A stretch of DNA of 64,000 bases from CAYVBW01 sp964588685 (GCA_964588685.1 CAZPQG010000002.1:1-64000); one strand, 5' to 3'; shown: positions 34,657-44,612, counted from the stretch's first letter. Notes: generated by a model from the sequence alone, not told the origin. Program-made: numbers and translations.

Positions 34657-34971
34657 ATGTCAAAATATGCCATTGTAAAATTAGCCGGAAAACAATACAA
34701 AGTCCAAGAAAAGGACAAATTTATTGTCGATCGACTATCGCAAGAACCCGGTAAAACATTTACTAATAAAAAAGTGCTGTTATATAAAGAAGATGACCAA
34801 ATAGAAATCGGTGCTCCTGTGCTTAAAAATAAATCGGTTAAACTTAAAGTGTTAGAAGATTTTAAGGACAAAAAAATTAGAGTGGCAAAATATAAAGCTA
34901 AGTCACGTTATCGCCGAGTAAAAGGTCATCGACAGCTTAAATCCTTGGTAGAAGTAGTCTCCATTAATTAA
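34657..34971 (+). CDS. rplU: 50S ribosomal protein L21
   Basis: A 104-aa protein of standard L21 length. It opens YAIVKLAGKQYKVQEKDKF and ends KYKAKSRYRRVKGHRQ, the rRNA-binding tail. The promoter places the transcription start almost at the ATG, and there is no room for the L21 leader RNA known in some bacteria. It is separated from rpmA by a methyltransferase gene, unlike the usual rplU-rpmA pair. Confidence 0.95.
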   Translation: MSKYAIVKLAGKQYKVQEKDKFIVDRLSQEPGKTFTNKKVLLYKEDDQIEIGAPVLKNKSVKLKVLEDFKDKKIRVAKYKAKSRYRRVKGHRQLKSLVEVVSIN

Positions 34972-34982
34972 CCTTCTTTAAG

Positions 34983-36137
34983 ATGTCTCGTTATCTTTTT
35001 TTGCTAGGACATACTCCTGAATTATCTTTAGCTGAAATTAAAGCTTTATTGTCAGACGTGGAAGTGAAACAAGTTAACCGGCATTTAGCTGAAGTCTCAT
35101 TAGAATCAGATGAGCAAGCTGAACAACTGCAGACTATTTTAGGAGGCGTCTTTAAAATACTGAAAGTAATTAAGCCTTTAGCCGATGATGCTGAGAAAGC
35201 AAAAAGCCAAATTGTAGATTTCTTAAAAAGCAAAGACCAAAAAATTTTGTTTGGCATCACCTCTTTAGCTCAAGCCCGATTAAAAATCAATGCCACAGAT
35301 TTAAAAAATAAGTTAAAAAAACATAATAAGCAAGTCAGATACCGGCGCACTGAAAAATGGGGTTTGTCTACTGCCATCTTAAGCCATGAACCTGATTATT
35401 TTGATCTATTAATCTTTCAACAAGACGACCAGCTTTTTTTAGCCCAAACTATTGCCTTTCAACCATTAGAGCAATGGGTAAACCGCGACAGAAACATGCC
35501 TTACACTGCCGGTAAAAAAGGCATGCTGCCTCCAAAATTAGCTAGAACTATGGTTAATCTCGGTTTAGGCAGATTAAACTTATTGGGGAAAGAACCGCCA
35601 GTTTTATATGACCCTTTTTGCGGTACAGGCACAGTTTTAATTGAAGGTTTATTAAGAGGCTGCCGAGCAATAGGTTCTGATCTCAATCAAGAAGCGGTAG
35701 CCGGTACTGAGCGAAATCTGGCCTGGTTTGAACAACAAGCTGATTCAAAATTTGATTATGAATTGTTCCAAGCCGATGCTGCTCACGTAGATAAACTAGA
35801 CTGGGAAGTAAAAGTTGATTTGATTGTGACGGAACCGTTCTTAGGCAAACCCAATCCTAAAAAAAATGAGCTGCCCAATATCTTTCAGGGCTTAACCTCC
35901 TTATACCTGGGAGCATTTAAAACTTGGGCTAAAATTTTAGCTAAACAAGCACTAGTTGTGATCGTCTTCCCTCAAGTTACAGGCGACAACAAAGAATACA
36001 ACCTTTTAGCTTTAGTTGATAAATTAACTCAATATGGCTATACACTTGAAGCTGATCCTATTGATTACGGTTATGAAAAAGCGACTGTTAAAAGACAGAT
36101 TATGGTCTTTAGCTACCAAGCAGACAAAAAGAAGTAA
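34983..36137 (+). CDS. TRM11/Trm-G10-like tRNA methyltransferase
   Basis: A 384-aa protein. The N-terminal half (1-160) resembles a THUMP-type RNA-binding region: YLFLLGHTPELSLAEIKALL. The C-terminal half is a Rossmann methyltransferase with motif I DPFCGTG (210-216). The catalytic motif IV reads TEPFLG where N-methyltransferases of this group normally have DPPY. It probably modifies a guanosine of tRNA at N2; the altered motif IV leaves some doubt. It starts 12 bp after rplU and is likely in the same operon. Confidence 0.75.
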   Translation: MSRYLFLLGHTPELSLAEIKALLSDVEVKQVNRHLAEVSLESDEQAEQLQTILGGVFKILKVIKPLADDAEKAKSQIVDFLKSKDQKILFGITSLAQARLKINATDLKNKLKKHNKQVRYRRTEKWGLSTAILSHEPDYFDLLIFQQDDQLFLAQTIAFQPLEQWVNRDRNMPYTAGKKGMLPPKLARTMVNLGLGRLNLLGKEPPVLYDPFCGTGTVLIEGLLRGCRAIGSDLNQEAVAGTERNLAWFEQQADSKFDYELFQADAAHVDKLDWEVKVDLIVTEPFLGKPNPKKNELPNIFQGLTSLYLGAFKTWAKILAKQALVVIVFPQVTGDNKEYNLLALVDKLTQYGYTLEADPIDYGYEKATVKRQIMVFSYQADKKK

Positions 36138-36476
36138 AAGCATTAAGCAAGTAAAAAATAAAGCCTCTTTCTCATTGAAAAGCGAAAAGCGTCAATCTGT
36201 TTAAACAAATTAATTTTGCCCCATTTTAATTTAAGCCGAGTGAAATAAAGTTTCTTCACAGCTCCAATAAGGGGTTAGTGTTGAAAATTAATAGCTAAAT
36301 CTGTTAAAATTAAATGACAATTTATCAGAACTAGTTATCAGTATCAGCATTTACTTTTAACACTGACTTAATTGCAGCTGCTAATTTTCATAATTTTCAG
36401 CTAACATTATTTTCTAGGTACTAAAAGTTAATAATTTTTTAAATTTAATCGCACTATAAAATATAAAGGACAATAT
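36138..36476 (+). other. intergenic region with rpmA promoter candidates
   Basis: A 339-bp AT-rich stretch without ORF or RNA gene. One promoter-like pair is TTGAAA (36283) with TAAAAT 18 bp downstream. A TATAAA lies just before the rpmA Shine-Dalgarno. Confidence 0.4.
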
Positions 36477-36737
36477 ATGGCACACGTTAAAGGCTCAGGC
36501 ACAGTTAGACAACATTCACAGAAAAAACGCAGAGGTAGAAGACTAGGCGTGAAGCTGCAGGACGGCCAAAATATTAAAACCGGTCAAATTATTATTAGAC
36601 AACGAGGCATGGTTTATAAAGCAGCCAAAGGTGTGGGTGTAGGCAAAGATCACACTCTTTTTGCAACTAGAGACGGCATTGTAAATTTTGGTCAAAAACA
36701 CGGCAAAACAACTGTTGGAGTAGTAGACGAAAGCTAA
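36477..36737 (+). CDS. rpmA: 50S ribosomal protein L27
   Basis: An 86-aa L27. MAHVKGSGTVRQH is the N-terminal extension reaching the peptidyl-transferase centre; there is no cleavable leader as in Firmicutes. RRGRRLGVK, IIIRQRGMVYKA and VGVGKDHTLFATRDG are canonical. It has one of the few Shine-Dalgarno-like sites of the main genes (AAAGGAC, 6-7 nt before ATG). It lies 340 bp after the methyltransferase, so it probably has its own promoter. Confidence 0.95.
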   Translation: MAHVKGSGTVRQHSQKKRRGRRLGVKLQDGQNIKTGQIIIRQRGMVYKAAKGVGVGKDHTLFATRDGIVNFGQKHGKTTVGVVDES

Positions 36738-36814
36738 ACAAATTTTTAAATTTAGCAATCATTGCTGAAAATCAAGTTAATAAAAGCAATTAATTTAATT
36801 CGTTAGCTCTAATT

Positions 36815-37633
36815 ATGGCAAACACTCTAACTCATTTAGATGTCAATCAACTTCAGCCTAATCCTTTCCAGCCTCGAGATAAAATCAAACAAGAGAGTAT
36901 TCAAGAGTTAAGTGCTTCCATCAAAGAACACGGCATTATAGAACCTCTGTCTGTGGCTAAAACTCCGGCCGGCTATCAAATTATTGCCGGCGAAAGACGC
37001 TGGAGAGCAGCCAAAGCAGCCGGTTTGTCAGAAGTGCCCGTCATCATCTCTAAGACTACTCCCAAGAGAATGCTGGAAATTGCATTGGTTGAGAATGTAC
37101 AAAGAAAAGATCTAAATGCCATTGAAAGAGCCAAAGGCTTTCAACAACTCATGAAAGACTTTGATTTGGGAGTAAAAGATATTACTCAACGAATTTCAAA
37201 ATCAAAATCATATGTCAGCAACAGTTTACGCTTGCTGTCTTTACCTGACGCTATTAAAGATGGGGTGATTAACGGCAAAATCAGCGAAGGTCATGCTCGC
37301 GCTTTAGCCGGCTTAAATTCAGAATCAATGCAAATTAAATGTTTTCGGCAAATAGTGAAGGAGAGTGCTTCCGTGCGCAGAGCAGAACAAATGGTAAGAC
37401 AGGTTAAACAAAAAAATAAAAAAGATCAAAAAAGTGAAGATAGCTTGATTAAAGAAGATCCTGACGGCAAAATCAGTGTCATTGAGCAGTCTTTAAAAAA
37501 AGAATTTAAGGCTCCGGCTTTAATTCACCTTAGAAGATCAAAACAGCAAACCAAACTAACTATTACCTTACAAGGCAACCAGGAAAGTACGGACCGCGAT
37601 CTCAAACTGGTGTTAGCAAAACTGCGCCGATAG
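36815..37633 (+). CDS. parB: ParB-type chromosome partition protein
   Basis: A 272-aa protein with the ParB/Srx CTP-binding domain: LQPNPFQPR, then IIAGERRWRAAKAAG with GERRWR at 59-64. The helix-turn-helix region is RISKSKSYVSNSLRLLSLP (about 125-143), and a short C-terminal dimerisation domain ends the protein. It spreads from parS as a CTP-dependent clamp. No parA lies next to it in the window. A hairpin terminator overlaps the convergent rodA end. Confidence 0.9.
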   Translation: MANTLTHLDVNQLQPNPFQPRDKIKQESIQELSASIKEHGIIEPLSVAKTPAGYQIIAGERRWRAAKAAGLSEVPVIISKTTPKRMLEIALVENVQRKDLNAIERAKGFQQLMKDFDLGVKDITQRISKSKSYVSNSLRLLSLPDAIKDGVINGKISEGHARALAGLNSESMQIKCFRQIVKESASVRRAEQMVRQVKQKNKKDQKSEDSLIKEDPDGKISVIEQSLKKEFKAPALIHLRRSKQQTKLTITLQGNQESTDRDLKLVLAKLRR

Positions 37634-37668
37634 TAAAATACAAGGGTAAGAGATAAAGGAATATCTTT

Positions 37669-38736
37669 TTATTTAAGCCGCAATTTAAGTTGCGGCTTTT
37701 GTTGTTCAATTAGATTGAAGGCTATTCCCAGCGCAATCATAAAAGCAATAATTGAGCTGCCTCCGTAAGAAATTAAGGGTAAAGTTAAACCGGTAATCGG
37801 CAGGAGGCCTAAATTCATCCCAATATTAATTAAGACATGCAAAAATAAATTCATCATTATAATAAGCGTAAACAATTGATGGCTTTTGTTTTTCATTGAA
37901 ACAGCGTATTGCCACAGTACCAGTAACAAAGCAAATAACAAACTGACCAATACCATTGAGCCAATAAACCCCCATTCTTCAGCAATTGAAGCAAAAATGA
38001 AATCAGTTTGTCTTTCCGGCAAAAATTTCAAATGTGACTGAACACCAAAGCCTAAGCCTCTGCCAAAAAGCTGCCCTGAACCAACGGCAATTAAAGCTTG
38101 ACGAGCATTATAATTAGCATCCGCGCTTTGCTCTTCTTGTATAGAAAAAAAGCTTATCACTCTATTTTTTTGATAAGGTTGAAGCAAAGAATTCCAAGCT
38201 ACTATCAACAAGATAACAGCTGCAACACTCCCAGCCAGCATTTGTTTGAATTTAATAGGGATTAAAAAGAAAATCATGCTTAAACTGAGCGCCAACACTA
38301 AACTGGTGCTAAAATCTGGCTGCAGAAAAATTAAAAAAACAGGTAAAGCTATTATGGCAATTAACTTACTGAGTCCTAACAAAGTTTTAATTTCAATTTT
38401 AGGGATAATGAAAGCTAAATATAAAGCTGTGATTAAACCGGCAAATTGTGAAGGTTGTATTTTAAAGCCGGCAAATAAATCAATCCATCTTACGGTTGCT
38501 CGAGTGGTTTGGCCAATCACCAGCAGCAACAATAAAACTAAATTTAACAACCAATAAGCAATAATGCTTGGTTTTTCCAAGTGGTTAAAATTAAGAAAAC
38601 GCATTACAAAAAACAATCCGAACCCCATTAAAAAATAAAAAAACTGTCTAAAAACTAACTCCGGAGCAATGCTGTATAAACCTATGAGGCTTAAACAGGC
38701 TAAAACAAAACTAATAATTGGGATGAGCCATTTCAT
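37669..38736 (-). CDS. rodA: SEDS peptidoglycan polymerase RodA
   Basis: A 355-aa, about 10-helix glycosyltransferase of the SEDS family. It has TVRWIDLFAGFKIQPSQFAGL, then FLQPDFSTSLVLALS with the conserved Asp, GSGQLFGRGLGFGVQSHLKFLPERQTDFIF, and the final LPLISYGGSSI. The group assignment to RodA rather than FtsW rests on FLPERQTDFIF and on a second SEDS gene at 46717 that sits beside murG. It polymerises lipid II in elongation. Last gene of the minus-strand wall block. Confidence 0.85.
   Translation of the reverse strand: MKWLIPIISFVLACLSLIGLYSIAPELVFRQFFYFLMGFGLFFVMRFLNFNHLEKPSIIAYWLLNLVLLLLLVIGQTTRATVRWIDLFAGFKIQPSQFAGLITALYLAFIIPKIEIKTLLGLSKLIAIIALPVFLIFLQPDFSTSLVLALSLSMIFFLIPIKFKQMLAGSVAAVILLIVAWNSLLQPYQKNRVISFFSIQEEQSADANYNARQALIAVGSGQLFGRGLGFGVQSHLKFLPERQTDFIFASIAEEWGFIGSMVLVSLLFALLLVLWQYAVSMKNKSHQLFTLIIMMNLFLHVLINIGMNLGLLPITGLTLPLISYGGSSIIAFMIALGIAFNLIEQQKPQLKLRLK
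37675..37700 (+). terminator. intrinsic terminator for parB
   Basis: AAGCCGCAA, loop of six, TTGCGGCTT, then TT. It lies 41 bp past the parB stop and inside the last codons of the convergent rodA, so the rodA C-terminus and the parB terminator share DNA. Confidence 0.65.
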
Positions 38737-38787
38737 AAAAATTAAATTTCAGCTGCTGAAATATTGAAGTAAAGATTTTAAAAATTA

Positions 38788-41625
38788 TTACTGCACTATT
38801 TTCATCTCATCACCTTGAACTAATTGAGTGTTAGTTTTGGTTTCTATCTCTTCCTGCCAATTTTCCGGCCAATCCGGCAGCTGCAACACAACTTCTGCCT
38901 CTACATCTAATTTAGCCTTGCGTCGTAAATTCTGGATTTCTCTAATTAAATCTCTGACTTCTGCCTCTTGTTTTAAGTCAGGAGTAATGTCAAAATCGTA
39001 CTCTAATTTCAACTCAGATTGATCTGCTTCAACCTCCCAATAAACTTCTTTAATATTTAATTCATGTTTAATTAATTCTGATAATTCATCTTGATAGGAA
39101 AGAGGAGTGTTAGTTTTAATTACAGCACTGGCTAAAGGATGCCTTAATTTCAAGCCTTTGTCACGGCGAATACCTCGGCCCAGTTCAACTATTTCCGTCA
39201 CTTTTGCCATTTCTGACTCTAGTTTTTCATTAATTTCTTCTTGTTTAATCTCGGGCCAATCAGTTAAATGAATCGAGCTGTTTTCATCCACTAAATTATG
39301 ATAGCTTAATTCACTGAAAAAAGGGCATAATGGTGCAAATAGCTGGGCTAGAGAATGCAGCCCGGCTCCAAACACACGGCTGACTTCTTGATTTTCATCT
39401 TGTTTAATTCTTTCTCTAGACAAGCGTAAATACCAGGTTGAAAAGTCGTTCACAAATTCTATTAAACTGCGGCTGGTTTTGACAACATCATATTCTTTTA
39501 GATGAGTAGTTACCTTTTGTCTTAAGCTATTAATTCGACTCACCAGCCACTGATCTAAAATATGTTCAGGCTCAGTTGGAAGAGTGGTAATATCATGTTC
39601 TTGGTCAGCAAACATTTTATAAAAAGAAATCATATTCCACCAAATTAAGAACACCCTGCGTCTTAGATCTGCTACTTCTTGTTCACTAAAATTTAAATTT
39701 TCAGCCTTCATGACAGGGGAACTCATTAAATATAAGCGCAAGCTGTCGGCACCGTACTGTTCTAATACATGGCTTGGATCCGGAAAATTCTTTTTTGATT
39801 TACTCATCTTAGTGCCGTCTTCAGCTAAAATAGTGCCTGTGGTTAAAACATTTTCAAAAGGCGGTTGTTCAAAAATAGCTACTGACATCACATGCATGGT
39901 ATAAAACCAAGCTCTAGTTTGAGCAATATACTCACTTACAAATTGAGCCGGATAATTTTCTTCAAAAAAATCTTTATGTTCAAACGGATAGTGAATATGA
40001 GCAAAAGGCATAGAGCCTGATTCTACCCAGCAGTCAAAAACTTCCGGCACTCTAGTGCCCACAATAGTTCGTTCATCATCAACATAAACTTTAACCTCAT
40101 CAATAAATTCGCGGTGTAAATCAAGTATCTCTTCAACCTGTTCGGAATCAACAGCCCATTCTTGCAGCTCTGCCACTGAACCAATAATTCTACTAACTGT
40201 TTTATTGTTTTCATCTTTACCCTGCCAAATTGGCATCGGAGTTCCCCAATAGCGAGAACGCGAAATATTCCAATCCGGGGCACTTTCCAAACCTTTTAAA
40301 AAACGGCCGTGTTTTAAATGCTTTGGCACCCAATTTATTTTTTCATTGTGCTCGATTAAATCATCTTTAATGGATTGAATATCAATAAACCAAGCCGGGA
40401 CAGGTGCATAATAAAGCCTAGTCTCACAACGATGACAGACCGGCACCGTGTGAGTATATTGATTTTCACTATAAATTAAACCACGTTCTCTTAAATCACG
40501 ATTCACTAACTTATTGACTTCATTGATAGATGTGCCTGCCCACGGTTCTACTTCTTTTTTAAGCTTACCTTCTTCGTCAACATGCAGCACAATTTGAATT
40601 TGATGCTCTTTCATGACACGATAGTCATCTTCGCCATAAGCGGCTAAAGTTACTACACCAGTTCCTTCATCTGCTGTTACAAAATCATCAGTCACCACTA
40701 CACCGACTCGCTCATTAGCACTGCGGTCAGGATAAAAATCATAATGCAGCTCAAATTCTAAATCTTGCAGCTGACTGCCTTTGAATTCGTCAACAATTTT
40801 ATAGCTGGGCTCATCCTTTAGCATCTCCAACCTGTCTTGAGTTAAGACATAATATTTATCTCCCTGCTTAATTTTGATATACATCAAGTCCGGATTAACT
40901 GCCAGCGCAGGAGTGGCTAACTTATTCCAAGGCGTGGTGGACCAGGCCAATAAATAAGTATTTTTTTGATCTTTGATTGGGTATTTATAAACAGTTGAAG
41001 CTTCAGTAATTTGCTTGTAGCTGTTATCCATTGCTATTTCGAAGTTTGAAAGAGGAGTACCGCAGCGAGGACAATAAAGTATAACTTTTCTGCCCTGATA
41101 AATTAAGTCTTTTTTAGCTAATTGCTTAAAGCCCCACCAAACAGATTCCATATAAGACTTGCTCATCGTCTTATAGCTATTTTCAAAATCAACCCAGCGG
41201 CCAATACGATTAATGGTTTTCTTCCATTCTTTATCTAAGCGCAGCACCTCACTACGACAAGCTTGATTGAACTTTTCAATACCTAATTTTTCTATTTCTT
41301 GTTTGCCATCCTCAATATCTAACTTGTTTTCAATAATATTTTCAATGGGTAAACCATGACAGTCCCAGCCCCAAACGCGGCGCACTCTTTTTCCCAACAT
41401 AGTTTGAAAGCGGGGAATTACGTCTTTAGTAGTAGAAGCTAACAAATGCCCGTAATGAGGCATGCCGGTAGCAAAAGGCGGGCCGTCATAAAAAACATAG
41501 GCATTATCTTTTGGTCTTTTGTTGATAGATTTTTCAAAAATCTTATTTTTTTTCCAAAAAGAAATAATCTCTTTTTCTAATTTTGGTAAATCCGGGACTT
41601 GTCGAAATGATTTAACTTTAGGCAT
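38788..41625 (-). CDS. ileS: isoleucyl-tRNA synthetase, eukaryotic-like (type 2)
   Basis: A 945-aa class I synthetase. The HIGH-type motif is HYGH (57-60) within PPFATGMPHYGHLLAST. Editing domain; KMSKS near residue 605 (DGTKMSKSKKNFPDP); then the helical anticodon domain. The GPPFATGxPHYGH form is that of eukaryotic and type-2 bacterial IleRS, which tolerate mupirocin, not of the E. coli type. No C-terminal zinc finger. TATAAT ends 6 nt before the ATG, so the mRNA is probably leaderless. Confidence 0.94.
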   Translation of the reverse strand: MPKVKSFRQVPDLPKLEKEIISFWKKNKIFEKSINKRPKDNAYVFYDGPPFATGMPHYGHLLASTTKDVIPRFQTMLGKRVRRVWGWDCHGLPIENIIENKLDIEDGKQEIEKLGIEKFNQACRSEVLRLDKEWKKTINRIGRWVDFENSYKTMSKSYMESVWWGFKQLAKKDLIYQGRKVILYCPRCGTPLSNFEIAMDNSYKQITEASTVYKYPIKDQKNTYLLAWSTTPWNKLATPALAVNPDLMYIKIKQGDKYYVLTQDRLEMLKDEPSYKIVDEFKGSQLQDLEFELHYDFYPDRSANERVGVVVTDDFVTADEGTGVVTLAAYGEDDYRVMKEHQIQIVLHVDEEGKLKKEVEPWAGTSINEVNKLVNRDLRERGLIYSENQYTHTVPVCHRCETRLYYAPVPAWFIDIQSIKDDLIEHNEKINWVPKHLKHGRFLKGLESAPDWNISRSRYWGTPMPIWQGKDENNKTVSRIIGSVAELQEWAVDSEQVEEILDLHREFIDEVKVYVDDERTIVGTRVPEVFDCWVESGSMPFAHIHYPFEHKDFFEENYPAQFVSEYIAQTRAWFYTMHVMSVAIFEQPPFENVLTTGTILAEDGTKMSKSKKNFPDPSHVLEQYGADSLRLYLMSSPVMKAENLNFSEQEVADLRRRVFLIWWNMISFYKMFADQEHDITTLPTEPEHILDQWLVSRINSLRQKVTTHLKEYDVVKTSRSLIEFVNDFSTWYLRLSRERIKQDENQEVSRVFGAGLHSLAQLFAPLCPFFSELSYHNLVDENSSIHLTDWPEIKQEEINEKLESEMAKVTEIVELGRGIRRDKGLKLRHPLASAVIKTNTPLSYQDELSELIKHELNIKEVYWEVEADQSELKLEYDFDITPDLKQEAEVRDLIREIQNLRRKAKLDVEAEVVLQLPDWPENWQEEIETKTNTQLVQGDEMKIVQ

Positions 41626-41637
41626 ATTGGAATTATA
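41626..41637 (-). promoter_or_regulatory. -10 box of ileS next to the start codon
   Basis: Minus-strand TATAAT (41637-41632) with 6 nt to the ileS ATG at 41625. The -35 region (TTTAGT, 41660-41655) is weak. The spacing leaves essentially no 5' untranslated region. Confidence 0.5.
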
Positions 41638-41754
41638 ACTTAAAAAAATAAATTACTAAAATTAAAATATTAAATTCATCAGGGAAATTACTACGGCTAT
41701 TAGCAATAAACAACTCACACCTCAAGCGGTAATGAGTTTAATTGCAGAGTATTA

Positions 41755-43053
41755 TTACAAATTTCTTAAAAAGGCCGGCACTTCAAAATCATCTTTAAAA
41801 GCTGAGTCATCATCTTCGGCCGATTGAGCTTTGTTATCCTCAGATGCCGATGAAGGCTGCTGTTTGGCAGCTGCTTGGCCGGCTGAGCCGGAAGTTTTAA
41901 TAAAGGAAGAAGTTTTTGGCTGCGCTTCTTCTTTTTGCGGTTGTTCAGCCTGATGGGATCTTTGGGACTTTGTTATCGGCTGAGTAAAACCATTAGGAGC
42001 ACGATCAATTTTATTACCATTTTCATCAAATTTTTTAGTTTTAGAGCGTTTGCTGTAAGCGCCAAACATGGCACGCCGCGAACTAGTGGCTAACGCTTCC
42101 TGTTCAAAACCGGTCGCTATGACGCTGATTTTAATTTTATCGCCTAATTCGTCGTCAATATTGGCTCCAAAAATAATATTAGCATCCGGATCTGCTGCGC
42201 TGGCAATAATTGCCGAGGCATCAGATACTTCAGTCATAGTCATCTTGGAATCTCCGTGTATGTTATACAGCAGTCCTTTTGCCCCTTCAACTGAAACTTC
42301 CAACAGCGGTGAAGAAATTGCCATTCTAGCAGCATTGACAGCTCTATCAGTACCTGAAGCTTCGCCAATGCCCATTAAAGCGGTGCCTGAGTCATACATT
42401 ATTGTCTTTACATCAGCAAAATCAACATTAATTAAACCCGGAATGGTAATCAAATCTGAAATACCTTTTACTCCCTGACCTAACACATTGTCAGCCAGTT
42501 TAAATGCATCAATTAAAGTCATTTTTTTATCAACTACTTCCATTAATCTTTGGTTGGGAATTACAATTAGAGTATCGACACAGTCTTTTAACACTTCAAT
42601 GCCTTCTTCGGCAGTCTGCATCCTTTTCACACCCTCAAAAACAAATGGTTTAGTCACTACTGCCACTGTTAATGCGCCGGCTTCTTTAGCCACTTGAGCA
42701 ATAATTGGGGCTGCACCGGTGCCGGTGCCCCCGCCCATACCAGCTGTGATAAAGACCATATCACTGTCAAAAAGTAAATCTTTAATTTTTTCTTGACTTT
42801 CTTCAGCAGCGGTTCTGCCGACTTCCGGATCAGCTCCTGCTCCCAACCCTCGCGTAAAATTACTGCCGATTTGTAATTTAGCTTCAGCTTTGGATTTTAG
42901 TAAAGCTTGAGCATCAGTATTTACAGATACAAATTCTACACCCTCAATTTGCTTGGATTCAATCATAGTATTAATAGCATTGCAGCCTCCGCCGCCAATG
43001 CCTAAAACTCTAATTTTGGCAAATGTATTGTTTGAAGGTTTAACTAATCCCAT
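41755..43053 (-). CDS. ftsZ: cell division GTPase FtsZ
   Basis: A 432-aa tubulin homologue. The nucleotide loop is GIGGGGCNAINTM, the tubulin signature GGGTGTG (107-113), and the T7 loop NVDFADVKTIM. A long variable linker (about 330-415, rich in Q, S, K, A) leads to the C-terminal peptide DDFEVPAFLRNL that binds FtsA. All catalytic parts are present. No Shine-Dalgarno. It lies 249 bp after ftsA and is probably co-transcribed, with room for its own promoter. Confidence 0.96.
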   Translation of the reverse strand: MGLVKPSNNTFAKIRVLGIGGGGCNAINTMIESKQIEGVEFVSVNTDAQALLKSKAEAKLQIGSNFTRGLGAGADPEVGRTAAEESQEKIKDLLFDSDMVFITAGMGGGTGTGAAPIIAQVAKEAGALTVAVVTKPFVFEGVKRMQTAEEGIEVLKDCVDTLIVIPNQRLMEVVDKKMTLIDAFKLADNVLGQGVKGISDLITIPGLINVDFADVKTIMYDSGTALMGIGEASGTDRAVNAARMAISSPLLEVSVEGAKGLLYNIHGDSKMTMTEVSDASAIIASAADPDANIIFGANIDDELGDKIKISVIATGFEQEALATSSRRAMFGAYSKRSKTKKFDENGNKIDRAPNGFTQPITKSQRSHQAEQPQKEEAQPKTSSFIKTSGSAGQAAAKQQPSSASEDNKAQSAEDDDSAFKDDFEVPAFLRNL

Positions 43054-43301
43054 ACAAAGTTAAGTTCGTTTTATTATTAATTATTTTTATTATTTTTTTG
43101 AAATAATTAGAAGTCAAGGCTGATAATTATTGCTGGTAATTATTATTGTAACAAATTACTCTTAACTCTTAATTAAGCTCTATTCTTTGCTTATTCTTGA
43201 CTTATGTTTTAATTATATTTAGGTGCTAATTAATATATCAAAGTCTACCATTATTTACAACAAATTCCTAGTAAGAAAGCCCGTGAAGTTATAAAAAACA
43301 A

Positions 43302-44612
43302 TCAAGGTAATAGCTTTTGCAAAAAATTAAGTAATTTTTTGCTGATATTCTTAAGATTAATCTCTTGAAAAATTTCCCCAAAATTAATTGCAGGCCCAAC
43401 TAATTCTCCGGCTCCCTGTCTGCGCCCGTAAACCAGCAAACCAACCGCAGCTGAAAAAGACGGGCCTTGAATTTCATTAATGACCCCTTTGAGTTCAGGC
43501 GGCCGGCCAATGCGGGCAGGTAGTCCCAATACCTTTTCCGCAACCTCAACTAAATCAATAGTTTGAGCACCGCCGCCGGAAATAATTAATCCAGCCGGTA
43601 CCTCAGTAAATAAATCTTCTCGGTCTAATTTTTCTCCCAATAAAGTTACAATTTCTTTCATCCTGGGATGCATGATGCGCTTAATAACATAAGAACGAGT
43701 CAATTCTTCCTTGACTCCGGTAATGCCGTATTTATCTAAATCAATAACATCAGCAGCCTTTTTTCTAAGAGTGAACTCCTTTTTAGATTCACCCGGCATT
43801 GGTTTCAACTCTGTCTTTTTTTGCTCTGACAAAGCTATTTTCAATTTCTCAGCACTCTCGCGATCAATGCGGCAGCCTAAGGCAATATCTTGAGTGATAT
43901 GTTTGGCACCAACGGGCAGAGAACCAGACAATTCTAAAGCACCATCAACATAAGCACAGAATGAACTGCTGTCACCGCCAATGTCCAGTGCCACTGCGCC
44001 TAATTCTTTTTCGGTCTCAGTTAAAGTTACCTCGGCAGCAGCCAAAGCTGCAAAGACAAATTTTTCAACTTCAACTCCTAAATCATTTAAGCATTTTTCA
44101 AAATTATTTAAGGTAGTGCTCAAACCGGTAATAATATGCGCTTCAGACTCAAGCCTTACGCCGGTCATGCCAACCGGATCTTTAATGCCTGCTTGGGAAT
44201 CAACTTTAAAAAATCGCGGCACCACGTGGATAATTTCATTTTCTGAAGGAATAGACACAGCCCGAGCTGCTTCAATCACTCGTTCAACGTCCAGATTAGT
44301 AATTTCCTGCTCCGGATCTGCTACAGCCACCACTCCTTTTGAATTTTTTGAAGAAACGTGAGGACCGGAAACTAAAAGATAAGCACTGCGAACACTTAAA
44401 CCGGCCATTCTCTCAGCAGAATTTAAGCTTTTTTCAATTGATCCCAGCGCAGACTCTAAGTTAACAATAGCGCTTTTTTTAATCCCCAAGGAAGGCACAG
44501 CGGAAAATCCCAACACTCTTAATTGCGGACTGTCACCGCCGTAGCCGGCAATTAAAGTGGCCACTTTATCGCTGCCGATATCTATTGCGGTGATAATATT
44601 TTCTTTACTCAT
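43302..44612 (-). CDS. ftsA: cell division actin-like protein FtsA
   Basis: A 436-aa ATPase of the actin fold: phosphate 1 ITAIDIGSDKVATLIAG, the SHS2/1C insertion region, phosphate 2 GAVALDIGGDSSSFCAY, adenosine motif AGLIISGGGAQTIDL. The C-terminal amphipathic helix (IFQEINLKNISKKLLNFLQKLLP) is the membrane tether that holds FtsZ. Complete. It follows ftsQ in the minus-strand block with a 164-bp gap. Confidence 0.95.
   Translation of the reverse strand: MSKENIITAIDIGSDKVATLIAGYGGDSPQLRVLGFSAVPSLGIKKSAIVNLESALGSIEKSLNSAERMAGLSVRSAYLLVSGPHVSSKNSKGVVAVADPEQEITNLDVERVIEAARAVSIPSENEIIHVVPRFFKVDSQAGIKDPVGMTGVRLESEAHIITGLSTTLNNFEKCLNDLGVEVEKFVFAALAAAEVTLTETEKELGAVALDIGGDSSSFCAYVDGALELSGSLPVGAKHITQDIALGCRIDRESAEKLKIALSEQKKTELKPMPGESKKEFTLRKKAADVIDLDKYGITGVKEELTRSYVIKRIMHPRMKEIVTLLGEKLDREDLFTEVPAGLIISGGGAQTIDLVEVAEKVLGLPARIGRPPELKGVINEIQGPSFSAAVGLLVYGRRQGAGELVGPAINFGEIFQEINLKNISKKLLNFLQKLLP

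Noticed and set aside
42068..42478. 136-codon plus-strand frame antisense to ftsZ
   Set aside because: The FtsZ frame is full length with all motifs; the antisense frame is a codon-bias shadow.
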